DNA of 64,000 bases from Paramacrobiotus metropolitanus (taxonomy: Eukaryota > Tardigrada > Eutardigrada > Parachela > Macrobiotidae). Made by a program: the position numbers and the translations under genes. Of the stretch, positions 30,387-43,600 are shown piece after piece; within the stretch, counting starts at the first letter, position 1; every line of letters begins with the position of its first letter. The stretch covers positions 124,001 through 188,000 of the forward strand of contig NW_026570221.1 in NCBI RefSeq assembly GCF_019649055.1, given 5' to 3'. Under the pieces are notes generated by a model that worked only from the letters and a program-made list of their open reading frames with translations, was not told the DNA's origin and searched no databases.

Positions 30387-30530
30387 TTGACGAATTCTAC
30401 TTCTGCGGCACACCGGACTACCTGGCCCCGATAAGTATTGCGGGCCAACATGCAACAAGAAGCCGGCACTAACGGGAAGTCGGTCGGCCTGCGGGGCCAT
30501 CTTGTGCTCGCTGCTGGCCGGTGATGTGCG
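30387..30530 (+). pseudogene. Protein kinase fragment (degenerate)
   Basis: FCGTPDYLAP is the activation-segment/P+1 loop signature of Ser/Thr kinases. After a frameshift, ACGAILCSLLAGDV matches the following helix-F region (normally WxxGxxLxxLLxG). Only about 45 codons of a kinase remain, in two frames. Relic. Confidence 0.5.
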
Positions 30531-30902
30531 CCGCGCATGGCACCGCGCGGGCGGAGGATTATGCTGATCCACATTATCGAGGGTACACTACATTCGATAC
30601 TGCTGCTCCGCTCCGCTTCATTTTAAAGTACTCCAGTGCAGAAGCTGTAATTTTATGTATAATTAAGAAATCATCTACATGCAGGTGCACAGTCTGCACT
30701 TACAGTTAGAGTAGCAATTACTTTACGTATCGATCCGCATTCTGCATGCAAATTCACAGTGACATTAACAAATTAACATATCTGTTTACCATTAACAGTG
30801 CCTGTAATGGGACGACAAGCGCTGGATGTGATGTGTTTCCGGCTGTCCGTCGGGTGGCGGATAATGACGCTGTAGCGCTCAATGGCCATCAAAGCGATTA
30901 AA

Positions 30903-30928
30903 ATCCAACTGAAGCGCTTCAGTTGGAT
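30903..30928. repeat. Perfect 26-bp palindrome
   Basis: ATCCAACTGAAGC joined to its exact reverse complement. Variants of ATCCAA(C/T)(C/T)GAA recur to about 31,020. Confidence 0.85.
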
Positions 30929-31100
30929 ATTAAACGCTTCAACTGGATGTCAAACGCTCTAATCGGATTGACACATCCAACCACGAATTGACATATTTAA
31001 TCGAACTGACACATCCAAGCAGAAATCGATACCTGCGACCCAACGAAAAACCATTAAATAAAACAGAAAAATTAATTAAAAGTTACACGATTGTAACCGT

Positions 31101-31121
31101 CCGGACGTCTAAGACGTCCGG
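31101..31121. repeat. 10-bp perfect inverted repeat, 1-base spacer
   Basis: CCGGACGTCT, A, AGACGTCCGG. Confidence 0.8.
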
Positions 31122-31632
31122 CAGACGTTGCGTGCATACTGTAATATCGACGCTTCCCGAAGAAGCATCTGGTGCGCGGAACGCGACACATACAACTTCA
31201 GATCAAAACTGTCGGTTTTCTTCGAAGTCTACCAATGCAAAAGGACCACGCGTTGTTCTTAAGTGGCCGAATTGACTGGACGCTGGTTCAAGATGTACCA
31301 AAATGCCAGCAGTTAATTTGATAAGGACGATAATTGCTGGAACTGCAGCACTCTACTGGATTTCCAGTTTTACTGAAAGCATTTGCATTTGTTTGAGCAT
31401 GACATTTAAGCGAAACATGCGGATAAAAAAAAACACGCGAATGACCATATTCGTTACCAAATCTCCAACGCGAGCGACTGACCATCGTTTGTCTATGGTC
31501 AGCAGGAAGCAAAAATGGTGGTTCGTGCTAGATTATGCTGATCCGTTGACGCAAGAGCTCTAGTGTTCTGGTTCGCCTGATTGCTGCCGGATCCTCTTTC
31601 CTAGCCCGTCAATCAGCCGGATGGCTGCTGGT

Positions 31633-31788
31633 GATGGCTTCTGGTCCAATTGCTCCGTAAGTCTCGAAGCCCCGCGGCGAGAACCAGTAAACCTGGGTGA
31701 TGTTGCGGTATTTCTCGGTCTTGTTCCGCCCGCCGAACGCAGGTGCTGCTGCTCCGTCTCTGGCTTCGATGTACGACAAGGCCATGGT
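31633..31788 (-). pseudogene. Retrotransposon reverse-transcriptase C-terminal fragment
   Basis: TMALSYIEARDGAAAPAFGG followed by KTEKYRNIT and FETYGAIGPEA. It parallels the DTMAITYIAKTSEEAG ... FETMGMWG segment at 40.6-41.2 kb. Confidence 0.55.
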
Positions 31789-31899
31789 TCTGCGGGAAAT
31801 TACATCGATAAACAATACTTCTATACACGAAACTCCGTACCGAGAGTGTTCAGGGTCGAGAGGTTCCACTGTACGCGTTTTCATTACAACTGCGACAGA

Positions 31900-34140
31900 T
31901 CGTTCCTCTCTCTGACTATCCACTACGTTGCGATTTCAAGAGCTCAACTGATACAGCTCTAGTCTAAGAACCGTGAATATTTTGTTTAACTTTGTATACT
32001 CACTATAATTTTATGTAGTATTCGGACTAACGCCGTAACCATAAGTTCTGACTGTTCTGCTGCAAGTACTATGAAGAGCACGGCCAAGCAGCTGTGCGTA
32101 CTGTGGGATTTATTCCTCGACAAAAAATTCACTACTAGCAAGTAATTGTCCCTACATAATAAACACGATGCTCGGCGCTAAGAAAGCATCTAATACACTC
32201 CAGTTATCTGTACCTTTGCGCACGCCATAAATCTCCGGGTACTCCATAGTTGTGAGTGGAATTAATTCAGCGGAATGCTGTCATGCCCGCGGAATACGGT
32301 TTGGGTCGCTGTTACATCGGATCATTTGCAAGGTACGAAACGGTCTTCGCTCCACAATCCAACGGTGTCCTCAGGCACGACAACGACGGCACAAACTGTG
32401 GTGTATCTAGATTCGCGTGTTTCTTGCCCTTTTTGTACCCTCTATATTAATTTTCTGTTCTTTGTCCTTCGTCTTAGCAACTTTCTATGCTTCTCCTGTT
32501 CTCTGGTTACGGTTCTTGAAGTTCCCATGACATTCAGTCAGTTCTCTGCTCAGGTGCGATACACATTAAAGTGCTACGATACGAGTCCATATCATACGCT
32601 ACGGTATACATACTGATACTACCGATTCTCACACAAACAACGGCAATGATTGCTGTATTAACTAATTTGCCTCGATAGCAAAGAAACATCTAAAGATGCG
32701 AATGCTTGAACAGCAGCAAAATGGAATTTCAGAACTGCAGAATTGCACCAAGCGCCAAGTGTTAACTAAAAAAATGACTACCGCGGTTAATCACGTAACC
32801 GCCGGCCGATGCTGCCGTTCAGCTAGTCGAGTCGACTTCCGCTTCCGGTGAGCTACACAGGTAAAGTCATTCGTCTCTTATAATTATCCGCGTTTGACAC
32901 AATTTGCAGCAGTGGTGTCTGGCTGCAACCGTGATAATTAAAATTGGAATAACGATATGAGTTTTTTATTGCACGCGTTAGTGTACGTTTTGGCTTATAA
33001 CAAACCGGTTTGTGAAGTCTGCTCAACCGTTGCGTTGGATAAGAGCCGTTTAGGCCAACTGCCGTTCCTCGGCTACAAAAAAACCTAACTTGGACCGCCC
33101 AACTTGGTTTTGGGATTCTTAACTTTTCTTATATGATACTTGAAACCTACCCTTAGGAACTTCACACGAAGCATAAGAAAAGCCCGGCACAATCAGCCAA
33201 ACGATTATCAGCCAAACGTATTTGTTTGGTGCAACTTTGCCCGTGATGTCTCATCGGTCCTAACTTCCGCCAGGACTCTAAACACCCCAGAAAATTGTGA
33301 GTATCAACGCAGGCAAATCTCGTTTACTATTCTGCACGCATTGCGAGTATTTTTAATGAGGGTATTCTTTCGTAAATCCTATAATTGTATCCCGTTACTT
33401 TCATAGCTTTCCTATGTTTTCTTATGTATAAAAGATAACAGTATAACAGATATACAAGTACTTCATAGTATAGAAGATAACAGTATAACAGAAGTACTCC
33501 TAATGCGCTCCTTTCATGTTGGATCCGTTTCCTAATGTGTGTCCAATAAAATCCAGTGCAGTTTCCTTTCTAGCATAGATCTGTGTTTCGCTTTTAACAC
33601 AGGTCTCCTAGCTGCACTGTTTTACATTGAAAGTAAAAGGAAGGAAAATGAAACGCAAATTTAGGAGAAATTGGCCGGTTGATGGATGTGGTAGCTGGTG
33701 TAAGGATTTCGCAAACAGATTTCTTTTTTTTAAATCTGATTTGATCTGCTGTTCATCATACAGACACTTGCGTAGTGGAACACAAACGCACAGCTGAAAA
33801 GCGCACTCGGACTGGTTTACAGACTTCACCATTATGTATTTGGAGAGATTCGGGTGCCAGGGTAGGAGCTGGGAGGTGGAAAACAGATGGTGTCGAAACA
33901 AAAATTCCGATGGAGAACCAAGATCTTGGTTTTCCGTCTGAATGTTGTTTCTCAAGCGAATCACGGAAAGAATAGATTCGCAAGAGAATATAGAAAACGA
34001 GTTTCAAAGAATGTGAATAGGTCAGGAAAAGGTCAAGGTCCGTTTGTTGGCGTTCAGCGGCGATCTATGATCACGCCGGCACCGGCTTCCGGTGACGCAG
34101 TGGATGTGGAAAGCAGGGAGTGGTGGAATGGACTTGGCGA
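31900..34140. other. No supported gene
   Basis: Short frames without recognisable motifs on either strand. Confidence 0.4.
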
Positions 34141-34148
34141 CCAACAAG

Positions 34149-34341
34149 TCCACTGGACGCTTCTTGCTAGTCGCCGAATCTGTTCCACACCGATTCCACC
34201 CAATCGCAGATGCGGCCAGATCTTGGTGGGGATTCTATGGGCGCTTTGAGTACGGCATGGATGACGAGGGTCGCGGCAGCTCGGCGATGAAGATCGACAG
34301 CGTGTCGTGGAAATACGAATGCTGCATTTTCGCGCGAAGCT
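34149..34341 (+). pseudogene. Second-Ig-domain fragment of the secreted Ig family
   Basis: Reads VAESVPH, SWWGFYGRFEYGMDDEGRGS and MKIDSVSWKYEC, matching exon 3 of the Ig genes (WGFYGGF, CSSTMTIQSVTW, YEC). The Ala-Gly-Arg before YEC is missing. Isolated piece, opposite in orientation to the exon 1 relic next to it. Confidence 0.75.
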
Positions 34342-34439
34342 AACGTGCAAAAATCTGCAAAGCTTTCATAAAAATGGTTAAAAATCATGGCAATTTTCAT
34401 TAAGGTCGTAAAACTAACATGCTCATCGGGAATTTGTGC

Positions 34440-34788
34440 CAGTTGTTTGGAAAGAAGGCGGCCCACTCTGGCACTCGATTTTCCCGCCCCGAGCAGGGGA
34501 TTGTTTTCGGTAAAAAAGTTGAAAGAGGGAAAAAGCGGGTGCGGACCATTATCCGTGTTTTTCAAGGCCCATAATAAACACGGGAGGACCGCCAGGACCG
34601 CGAGACATCCAGTTCACCTGACACGCCAAAACAGTACGGTAGCTCACTTGAATCCATGCACGCTGAGTCCCTTGGAAGCAAGTTGCCTGTGTCCAGAAGG
34701 ACCTCAGCGTGGATTCTGAGACAAGGCTGTCCGGGATGCAACCGGCCAAGCAGACAACCACGGCAGCTGACACGAGAAGATGACTCAT
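34440..34788 (-). pseudogene. Exon 1 and partial intron 1 of a dead secreted-Ig gene
   Basis: The ATG at 34,788 starts a signal peptide (MSHLLVSAAVVVCLAGCIP) like those at 44,167 and 53,920. A changed tail and a donor-like CAA|GTGAGC follow near 34,648. Sequence to 34,440 matches intron 1 of the 44.2-kb gene (AAAACACGGATAATGGTCC). No exons 2 and 3 follow. The upstream block 34.89-35.25 kb matches the 5' regions at 43.6-44.1 and 53.45-53.85 kb. Confidence 0.75.
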
Positions 34789-34842
34789 TCTCCCACGATT
34801 GAACAGAAAAATTTTCTGTTCAATCGTGGGAGAATGGGTCAT
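34780..34842. repeat. Near-perfect 63-bp palindrome at exon 1 start
   Basis: Arms of 31 bases (30 match) around one central base. Each arm contains TTCAATCGTGGGAGAATG, the conserved leader plus start codon of this gene family, so two copies meet head to head. A smaller palindrome (CATTCGTATTTAATACGAATG) follows at 34,846. Confidence 0.9.
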
Positions 34843-35550
34843 CGTCATTCGTATTTAATACGAATGATGTTACAGAAACAATGCCGACAGGTTCACTGCT
34901 TTAACAATCATAATCCACTTGCTGGGCTGAGGATTTCTCCAATGGAACGCTCCGGAACTGATAATTATCGGATGCAGTATTACTTAGAGTTAGAGGTAGT
35001 TTTTGCGATTTCTCTCAGACCGCTGCAGATAAGCATTGGTTTGCACTCCACACGCGATAAAATTGGCAAACGGTCTGAGTGAGATCCAGTCTGGTCTCTG
35101 CAAGTGCAGACTGTCTTCTGCAACGCTCGGCATCCCTGGCCAAATCGCTGTTTTTATTCGGTAGGTACTGGTCGTCGGTGTCCTCCCCGCTCCCTTTCAA
35201 AAGACACAGGAGCGGGTAAGTCGCTCGGACTGGTCTAAATGCATACTCGTATGGTCTGATTGTATAGCCGCAGCCTTTCAGTAGAAGAGCGGTTCACAGG
35301 CAGAACCAGTATATATCGGTAGTTACATATCGGGAGGCTGAACAAAATGGCGGGCTCTGCTTTTAGTTTGTTTCTCGCAGACCGCTTGCCGCACCGTGAA
35401 CTGGTTAGATTCGTTGAACAGACAATTGTATCAGCTACTAAAAACAATAAAACGTTTTTTGAGTTAACTGTGAATTCCTTAATCTGTGGACGTTGTTCCC
35501 TGTTGCAACATCGTATCATTCGTATGTCTTTCCTGTCCAATCGTGGGAGA

Positions 35551-35644
35551 ATGAGTCGCCTTCTCGTCGTGGCAATCTGTGTGGCCAGCTGCATCGCGGG
35601 CAGTCTCGCCTTTGCCCAGACGCCGAAGGGAGCCGTGGATACAC
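35551..35644 (+). pseudogene. Orphan exon 1 of a secreted-Ig gene
   Basis: MSRLLVVAICVASCIAGSLA signal peptide and PKGAVDT, ending at a phase-1 donor (ACAC|GTGAGT) as in the intact genes. No exon 2 or 3 follows within several kb, so it is an isolated relic. Confidence 0.75.
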
Positions 35645-35649
35645 GTGAG

Positions 35650-36935
35650 TCACTGTAGATACAGTTTCAGCAAGTCATAAGAACTGGCGAGTCAACCCGC
35701 TCCTGCATCGCAGGATCGTGTGCCTGTCGTTTGCGGCACAGTTGTTTTCGTATGGTGACGCATGCATCATTTCCCAGACCGCAATTCCGCTCATGGGACC
35801 CAATGTCGCCAGCGCCATAACGGACGCGGGATGTGCATCGGGACACCGGTGACGTGTCTGTGCGAGCCTAACATGGAATGATAACAGCACTTGTATTTCT
35901 GCAATGTCTTCAAAAGTTTACAGTTACGTGCAGGTCTTAGCACCGATTTTCATTTCAACCAGCAAGAACCGCTGATTTCAGCATTATTATTCTCAGTGAT
36001 TTAAAAGCCTCTATAGATTTATATGGAGTATGTTATTCAGAGTTACTAAACGGCATGTAATAACAACGTCTGGGAAGTTCGCATAAAATCATTCATTCAT
36101 TCGCTACATAATTTAGCTGTGGTGTTGTCAAACACCGACTAGAAAAACATAAAATTATAATCGATGTGCTGCGCTGCTCTTTCCGTGTAGTTACGTTTGC
36201 TTATCTGTGTATTTTTTGTTTCCGCCGGTAAGTTTTGTTTTGTAGCACAGGTACAGGGGATTTTAACGTACCCACGTTGTTACGCTGACCTGCACGCTGG
36301 AATGCTAGTAAATTAGACAGAATTGTGAAATAAAAGCTAACGATGTTACGCCGGTATATGCATAGCGGTCATTTGAAACTTGAAAGGCGACTATGTTTAT
36401 GAGCTTTATTGGTAAACTTGTGTTTGTGCATGATGCGTTTTATTAGAGTTTGTTTAACTGCGTGCGCTTACGTGCAGAATTTTGAGAAGATCGGTCTATA
36501 GCAAGACTTTGGGTTAAACGTACACTTGACTACATTAACCTTCGAATTTTGATTTCCGATTTTTTTGTCGTAATTTCCGCCAATTTATTAATTAAGAACT
36601 GTCGATCACGTAATCAGCAAATTTTGATTTATGATGGCTTTTAAAATTCGCAGAATGAGAAAATTAAAAAAACCGAATCTGGTGAGCCAAACTACGCCAT
36701 TTTACATTTATATTTTGCTAAGCGCTTTTAAGTTTTGTCACAAATATAGCCAAGAACTGATACTAATTTCTATGAGATAGCTTTTTCTGTTTTTTTTTAC
36801 CACAATTATTGTGGTAAGAGGATGTGTTGGATCATAAATTAGCGGAGATATCGCTGATTACAAATCTTTTTCTGTAATAGGTAATATTAAGTCAGTATTA
36901 CAACACGAGTACTTTTAAAAAAAGCTTCGGAAACA
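35650..36935. other. No supported gene
   Basis: Increasingly AT-rich, without exons matching the orphan exon 1. Confidence 0.4.
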
Positions 36936-36939
36936 CTCA

Positions 36940-37250
36940 TTAAGCATCAATCGACAGCGGCGGCCTAATCACAGAGAACATTTGGTCTAAATTCGCTCCC
37001 ATCGGCGCCGTCCCCATGATCGATGCCGCATTTCCTCGCTGTATTTCGATACTGATCCGTTGGCAAAGATATTCCGTGGCTCGTTTTTCGCCGGTTTCCT
37101 GACGTATTTTCTGTCTGAATTCCGTTATTGCTCGGACAGTTTCCGGTCCGGACGGTCCGAGCGTCTCAAAGCCCAGAGCACGGAATAGGTAGTCCTGGCC
37201 GATATCGCGATATTTCTCGATCGCCGATTTCATTAATTCAATTTGCGTAC
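36940..37250 (-). pseudogene. Retrotransposon reverse-transcriptase C-terminal fragment
   Basis: AIEKYRDIGQDYLFRALGFE, TLGPSGPETV, then RQETGEKRATEYLCQRISIE and IQRGNAASIMGT. Same domain as at 40.6 kb. Open for about 110 codons, but upstream RT domains are absent. Confidence 0.6.
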
Positions 37251-37289
37251 GAACTTTGGTAGTGTGTGTTGTCATGTGCACATCGTTGT

Positions 37290-38210
37290 AACATTTCTGT
37301 ATCGTATCACATTTTGTAAATCTTGCAGAACTTTACATCACGGAAAACTGCATTTTTGCGCACACATTCTATTGGCTAGTTTATCTTACCGGAAACGTGT
37401 TAATCACAGAAATAAAGGATGTGCATAACAGCGTACAGATAATATGTGCATGCGACAACTCCTGATATTTTCGGACGGCATTATATGCAACCGAAATACA
37501 CACGAGTACCTGTTCGTGTGATATAGATTTTATTTCTCAATATGTACAAAGGCGAGCTTCGCTCAACAAAATTATTTATGATCAAATGAAGAACTTGTCC
37601 CAATTAACATGGGAAGGGACTGTGCACAATACACTCAAAGCATTACCACGCATAATCTCCAAACTTAAACGTTGAAACAAAAAACAAGTCGAGCGCCTCT
37701 TGCCCGTTCTCAAATGTTCGTGTGTGTAACTGTGTATTGCAGCTGTCTTAAAGTTTCACTGCATGTACCAACAACGTACTGGTTTCTGAACCTAGATCGT
37801 AGAAAAATTTGAAGGTGGACAGTCACTATAAATCGAAATGGAGATATATGGTTATATCACTTATATGTACAGAGTACAACCTGTAGTTTTAATAACCCGA
37901 CTTGTACATCCAGCCTAGCCGTGACGGACTCACGGACAGCCGGGAACTACAACATGAAGCACGGGAAGAGAGCGGGATATTAACGGATAAGTTAGCTATA
38001 ACATCAATTATAAACCATGCGTCAACCGCCGAGGGAGACGGAATACGGGACGACGGCCGGATATAAACGGAAAAGCAATTAAACAAGCTCTAACAAGTAC
38101 ATTTATTCGGACTCGGCCAGCATACATAACAATTCTCCTGCGCAGGTTTACACTAATTAAAAGCATCAAAATTTTAAACATTAAAAAAACATCCAGAGTC
38201 GCTAGGGTCA
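37290..38210. other. No supported gene
   Basis: Short frames only. Confidence 0.4.
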
Positions 38211-38214
38211 CGCA

Positions 38215-38350
38215 TGATCAAGACGTGCGTTAAGTGTACCCAAAACAGCCGCTGCATTTCCACGGACTACCGCTAGACTGAAACGTTGTCTTAAAAAGGC
38301 GGTAGACCGAGGTTCTCCGGTAACTTCACGAATCTTTCTGCCGACGAAAC
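38215..38350 (-). pseudogene. Retrotransposon reverse-transcriptase C-terminal fragment
   Basis: Reads FVGRKIREVTGEPRSTAFLR, QRFSLAVVRGNAAAVLGTLN. Only the last 45 or so codons remain. Confidence 0.55.
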
Positions 38351-38794
38351 GGATCAGCTATAACATGAATTCAGAACGGAGCTTCAAGGGCCGAAGTGCA
38401 GTAAGAAGGTTCACAGTCTAACGACGTGCAAAGGCCACAATGCCCAACTTCCGTCTTCTGTCTGTCCTAGCTTGCAGTTGGCAAATAATTTTGGCATCAC
38501 TTAGAAGTGAAACAACAACAGGCCCCCTCACTGGACACGCTTAAAGTGATTCGAAGTGCGCGAAAGCGAAAGTTTTAGCGTATTATGCGTATGTATACCA
38601 TTTTTGACGCTATGTGCCGCGGCCTTTTCCTTATGTAAAAAACGTCCTCTACTTCACATGCGATCGCAAATTGTGAGCTGAAAACGCAACGAACTTAAAG
38701 TTACAGAACACTTTAAGGTGTGCTGCAAGAGGAACTAGAAACTTGCCGAAACGAAAACTAGCCAACCAGTTCTTTCGGTTTCCTCAACGGTTCC

Positions 38795-38870
38795 TAGAAC
38801 GCAAGCAGCATTGCCACGCTGCATTTCAGTGCTAGACGATAGGAAAGTGGCGCCCGACAGAGTGTGGGTG
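38795..38870 (-). pseudogene. Retrotransposon C-terminal fragment (short)
   Basis: STEMQRGNAACVLGTVEE on the minus strand; the end motif of the same family. Confidence 0.45.
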
Positions 38871-40384
38871 TGGCCAACCCAAAAGGACGTCTGGAGCACC
38901 CCCGGAAACGATCAGATGGCGGCGTAGCAGGGAACTATGCTGTTTTGACATCTCTTGTACCACAAGATATCGATTATTTTCATCTCGCTTTATTTATTTC
39001 TAATGCGTCGTCTTTATGCGTTACAATGCTGGCGCTTAGAGAGCAGCTGATAGTAATACTCTCCAGCTATCGCAATGAAAAACTCGGTTCTACAATGAAT
39101 TATTTTGGTAACAAATTCGACTGACAAAACATTCGATTTTACGATAAGTGTTCGTATGTGTAAGTTTAGCTGCAGAGAACAGTCTGCAGCTGCCAGCAGC
39201 AAACGGAGAAAGTATTCACGTAACCGCCGGCCGATGGTAGCGTTCGCGTGGGCTTAGTCGACTTCCGTTTCCGGTGATTATTTGTAGTTCTTCTCGTGCA
39301 GTTACATATGTGCTGTAAATTGTTTCGACTTGTTACGCAGGTTTTTTGCATTCTGACTGGTTCTTTGCGCTGTTTATACAATTTTTATGGTGCAGCTGTG
39401 ATTTCAGACCTTGTGGTTCTTCTTTATCTACAAAGGTTTGCAGACTGCGGGAAATATCCGTGATGCTTAGGAAATCCGTGCTGAAACGAGGTCTCCGCTG
39501 ATTAACTGGGAATTTGTCGGGACGTACGATGGTAATATTTTCCTTAACGACCACATCAAGCTGGACGAAAGGTGGTGCATCCGGGAACGCAAGAGGATCA
39601 CAAGCGGCCGCTAGAGAATATATCCAAAATCCCAACGCGTCAGCATTCGTGGCGTCCCGCGATGAACAGGCGCTAGCGACATTCAACACATCCAGCAGAA
39701 CATATCTTCCTTGCCACGAGGCACTTTTTAAAGCCAGGGCGCGCATGTTTTGTTCGCCCTTTTCTCCGTCAGTTGGGCAGCTCGGCGCCCATTCAGCCGC
39801 TGGTATGGACGTTGCAGTGGATAGTGGAAAAGCCTTGAGCCAGCGTTGTTAGCATACGAAGCGTTAATAGGGATCCAGCTGCGGAGTACTCCGAGGGTTT
39901 GTTTGCTCAGTACAGAACCTACAATCAGTTTAATGTCGTTGCAACACGTACAATAAATTCTCAATATAGTGTTCTATAGTGCTCGTGCGGTCGTGCTACC
40001 CAGAACGTAGCCTGAAAACTTCCATCGATAATGGAAGCAACTCCGCTGCAGCACTTGCAGGTACGTAGTTTGGTACAGTTATGAATTTTGCGTGTTTTGG
40101 ACGTTTGGTGATGTGCTATACACCGTGCTCTTTGAAGTGTCAGAAAATGTGATTTTAAAAGAAGGTTGAATAACCAGCTAGACGGTTAACAGGTAGTCCG
40201 ATATATTGGTACAGTAAAATGAGTAAATCATTAATAATTTAATTGTATTAATGATACTTTAGAGCGCTCCTTCGCTTCAGCCGATATTGAAACGGAACTG
40301 AAGCTACCTGGTGTTTCCCGAACCCAGGACACGGGCACCGACACACCAGTCATGATGGCATGTTCCGTGCAGTAGTGTGGAAAC

Positions 40385-40545
40385 ACTTGAGACCTTGAGG
40401 ACCGGATGCTTCGCGCTGGGTCGCCGAACTCGGGAGGATGATGCGTCAGGAAACAGGCGAGATACAGGCGACGGGGTATCTGCACCAGCGGATCAGCATC
40501 GAAGTCCAACGCGGGAACGCGGATGACCCTTGCCAGTAAGTTTTT
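40385..40545 (+). pseudogene. Retrotransposon reverse-transcriptase C-terminal fragment
   Basis: MMRQETGEIQATGYLHQRIS then IEVQRGNAD; plus-strand copy, frame broken upstream. Confidence 0.5.
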
Positions 40546-40636
40546 GTACATATGTATTAGACTTACAATAAGGGAGTATTTTTAATCGGTTGTTTACATA
40601 AGTATACTTTGGCGAAATCGAAAATCACGCAGTAAA

Positions 40637-41190
40637 TCACTTCAGTACGTAATACACTTCGTCCAACCTCTTACCGATACAGAACGTTTCCTGTACACAA
40701 GCAGCGTTGCCTCGCATTAAAGCAACACTGATTCTCTGCTTCAGAAACTGAGTGGACCGTTTCTCCTGTGTCCTCTCGAAAAGCATCTTACCGAGTGTAG
40801 ACATCTTATATTTCGATTCTTTGCCCCACATGCCCATTGTTTCGAAAACCAAAGCAGAGAAATTGAAATTATCGCGTAAAAATCCGTGCTTTTGGTTTTT
40901 CTTTGCCTCTGCCATGCTGGCGGCTGAGCCTGCTTCTTCGGACGTCTTCGCGATATAGGTGATGGCCATGGTATCCGGGCAGGTGACATCCCAAACCCAT
41001 GGCTTTCCGTGACTGAAGGGGACCGATGTCATGCCGTCCGGTCTTTTATTGACATCGCGATACAGACCGGGTGGTTCCAGAACTGATGGGATACAGGCGG
41101 AACCACAGGCTCGGTGAATTACATCTCTGATTTCGTTGTGCCGGGAGATTTTCGCTTTGAGACGCTTGCGCCCTATCCCGTGATAAGGGA
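40637..41190 (-). pseudogene. Retrotransposon reverse-transcriptase C-terminal region, longest copy
   Basis: About 180 codons open. Reads SRHNEIRDVIHRACGSACIP, then EPPGLYRDVNKRPDG, KPWVWDVTCPDTMAITYIAK, FETMGMWG, LKQRISVALMRGNAACVQET, and stop. The KRPDG ... WDVTxxDT ... QRISxAxxRGNAA order is the conserved C-terminus of reverse-transcriptase polyproteins of animal non-LTR-like elements. The catalytic RT domain is absent, consistent with 5' truncation. Confidence 0.65.
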
Positions 41191-41194
41191 GTAA

Positions 41195-43600
41195 GTAAAA
41201 TGGAACGATTGACTACGAATACTTTCTCTACTGAGATTATAAGGAACAGACCTGGGCAGTTACGGAAAATGCACCCACCGTTAGAGTTACAAGCGAGGGA
41301 TTCACGCTACCAGTTCCGCTATTCATGCATGTAAAACCGAGTTTTGAATTTGATTACGCTACCATAGACAGTTTACACAAATTGTAGGCAAAGTTTCGTT
41401 AGGGTTAAGTTTTTTGGGTAGCGAGTTACGCTTCAGAGTTACGTTAACACTCGATAACTCGCAAATAACTCGCGTTCACTTATAACTGACCAGGTCTCCA
41501 AGGAACTCTTTATTAACTGTTCATAATTACCTGTGCAACGAACCGGTGCCTGGTCTGAGCCTCGAGAGAATTATTTCTATTTGCTGACGAAATCAGCCAA
41601 GTTGTTGAGCCGTCCAGTGGTCTTCTGCTAAGACTGCTATGGTATTCACCGTTGTTTGCTCGCTGCCCCAGTGAAGCGCGGCGCAGCTCTAATTGGTAGC
41701 AAATGCACAAACAAATGCCTGGAATTACGCCTAATAATGAAAGCAGAACCAAGAACCGCCAACTAGGCTTCAACCAGCCGTTGAGTGTTGCGGCTTTTCG
41801 CGAGAGCAGAAAAAGCAAAAACTTGTGCGACCTGAAAGCGTATTGCGTATGCCATTATAAAATGACAACTGCAGCGCATTACCGCCCGCAGCGCTTGGTT
41901 GTTGTACCACTCAGTTGAATCTTGTGTAGATCAGCGTTTCCGGCAGTTCGACGGCTTTGGATTGGCAGCGAGTCCATCAGCCATCGGATGGACAGTGCTT
42001 GTTGTCTGGGATACATTCGGGACATGAACGGTGACAACGTGTTGGTGGACTTTGACTCCTTCACAGCGCCACCGCCAATTCCCCACCAATGTCCGTGTGA
42101 GCTGTACGGGTGACCTACCAGTTACCGCCGTGGCATGTGACATAAACAGGCAGCCGTGCCACCGGTACTTTGGGCGGCGACGCTACAGGACGACGCTGAG
42201 ACCATGCAACAATTCATTTTGATTTTAACTAGGTACATGTCACAGGGTACCAAATTCGTGTACGCACACGAAAACTTACCCTTTCGCCCACTCTAAAACA
42301 GTTTTTTCGCAGCGTTTTATGACATTCCGCTGCTAGATGATCTGTATACATTGGCGTGAAAACAGTTTGTGGGGTTGTAACGTCGGGTTGTGGATTATGA
42401 CTGTTAGAAAATTCCAAAAAATCAGAGCACGTTGAACTGTACAAACAGTGTAATTATGGACCACTCTTCTACAAATTTTGCATGGATGTACATATAAGCA
42501 TACTTATACAGCTCGTTAACCCGATCCAATGCTTTAACACGTTCTCCAGATTTTAAAATGTACCCCGAAAATTTTATAATTTATTTAAAAGTTATTAAAA
42601 AAATGAGGAAAATATGGTTCGGTGTAAAAACGATCCCCATTTGTACATGCATTTACGGGTAACGTCTGTATAAGATTGGTTCGTAATCAAAACTTCGATA
42701 CACCTGAAATTGGTCCTGAATGCATTTAAAGGTTTTGGAGATTTCTCATTACTCCGCAGTCGGCTGCTACGCGCCCAAGCGGATTTCACGCCAAAGTATA
42801 CAAATCATTTGGCTACAAGAATGTCGTGAAACGTTGAGGAAAATATTTGGGAGGGAGCGAAATGGAAAGTTTTCGTACATGCACGCGCATTTGATACCAT
42901 TTACCGGGGTACGAAATGCGCGTGCACCTGTACATTTTATTTATTTGGTACTTGTGCATTTTATTTTAAAGGGTCACTTCCCTTAAGGGAAATGGCCCGA
43001 TATATATACATGGCGTCACCGGTGGGATATATACTATAATATACACTAAAGCTTTTACTTTTGCGCAATTTTGCGGAAAATCTTACGAAATGGCTACGCG
43101 TAAGAGCCTCCCGCGCTACAAGTTTTGGCTATATCTCGCGCGAGACGGCGAGAGTATCTCGCGCTTTGAGTATGGGCTACGCGCGAGTTTTTCCCGGCAC
43201 AATAAAACTACTAACAAAAAGCCGAATTCAGTGTATTTATCACGTCATGGCAGCTAATGATTAAGGTCACCTATTAATGAAAGTAATACAAGATCGGACA
43301 GTCCCGGCATTGTACATTTTCTAAATAGGAAATTCGAAATTTCGCCACTCTCAGCCGCTATGGCGTCAGAACTTATAAAGTTTGAAGTAGATATGAGTTT
43401 CGAGAGCGGCCGAGCAATCGAGAGAGCGAACACATCCAGTCTTTGTAAATCGTGGCGACAATGCCCAAACGTCGAAGTCGAAGTATTAGCCGGACAAAAT
43501 TAATGCATAAAGGTTACAGTTAAGGAATTGTGGTCGTGGGATACCTGCACAGGGGCCACAGGTGTGGGTTAGCCCAGTCAGTTGCTGCCCTGCGAATGGG
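41195..43600. other. Non-coding with dispersed repeats
   Basis: 41.92-42.11 kb and 50.28-50.61 kb share a weak coding-like pattern (NVLVDFDS / SVLVDLDT) that may be relics of one gene family. 42.70-42.95 kb belongs to the dispersed repeat described in the findings. Confidence 0.4.
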
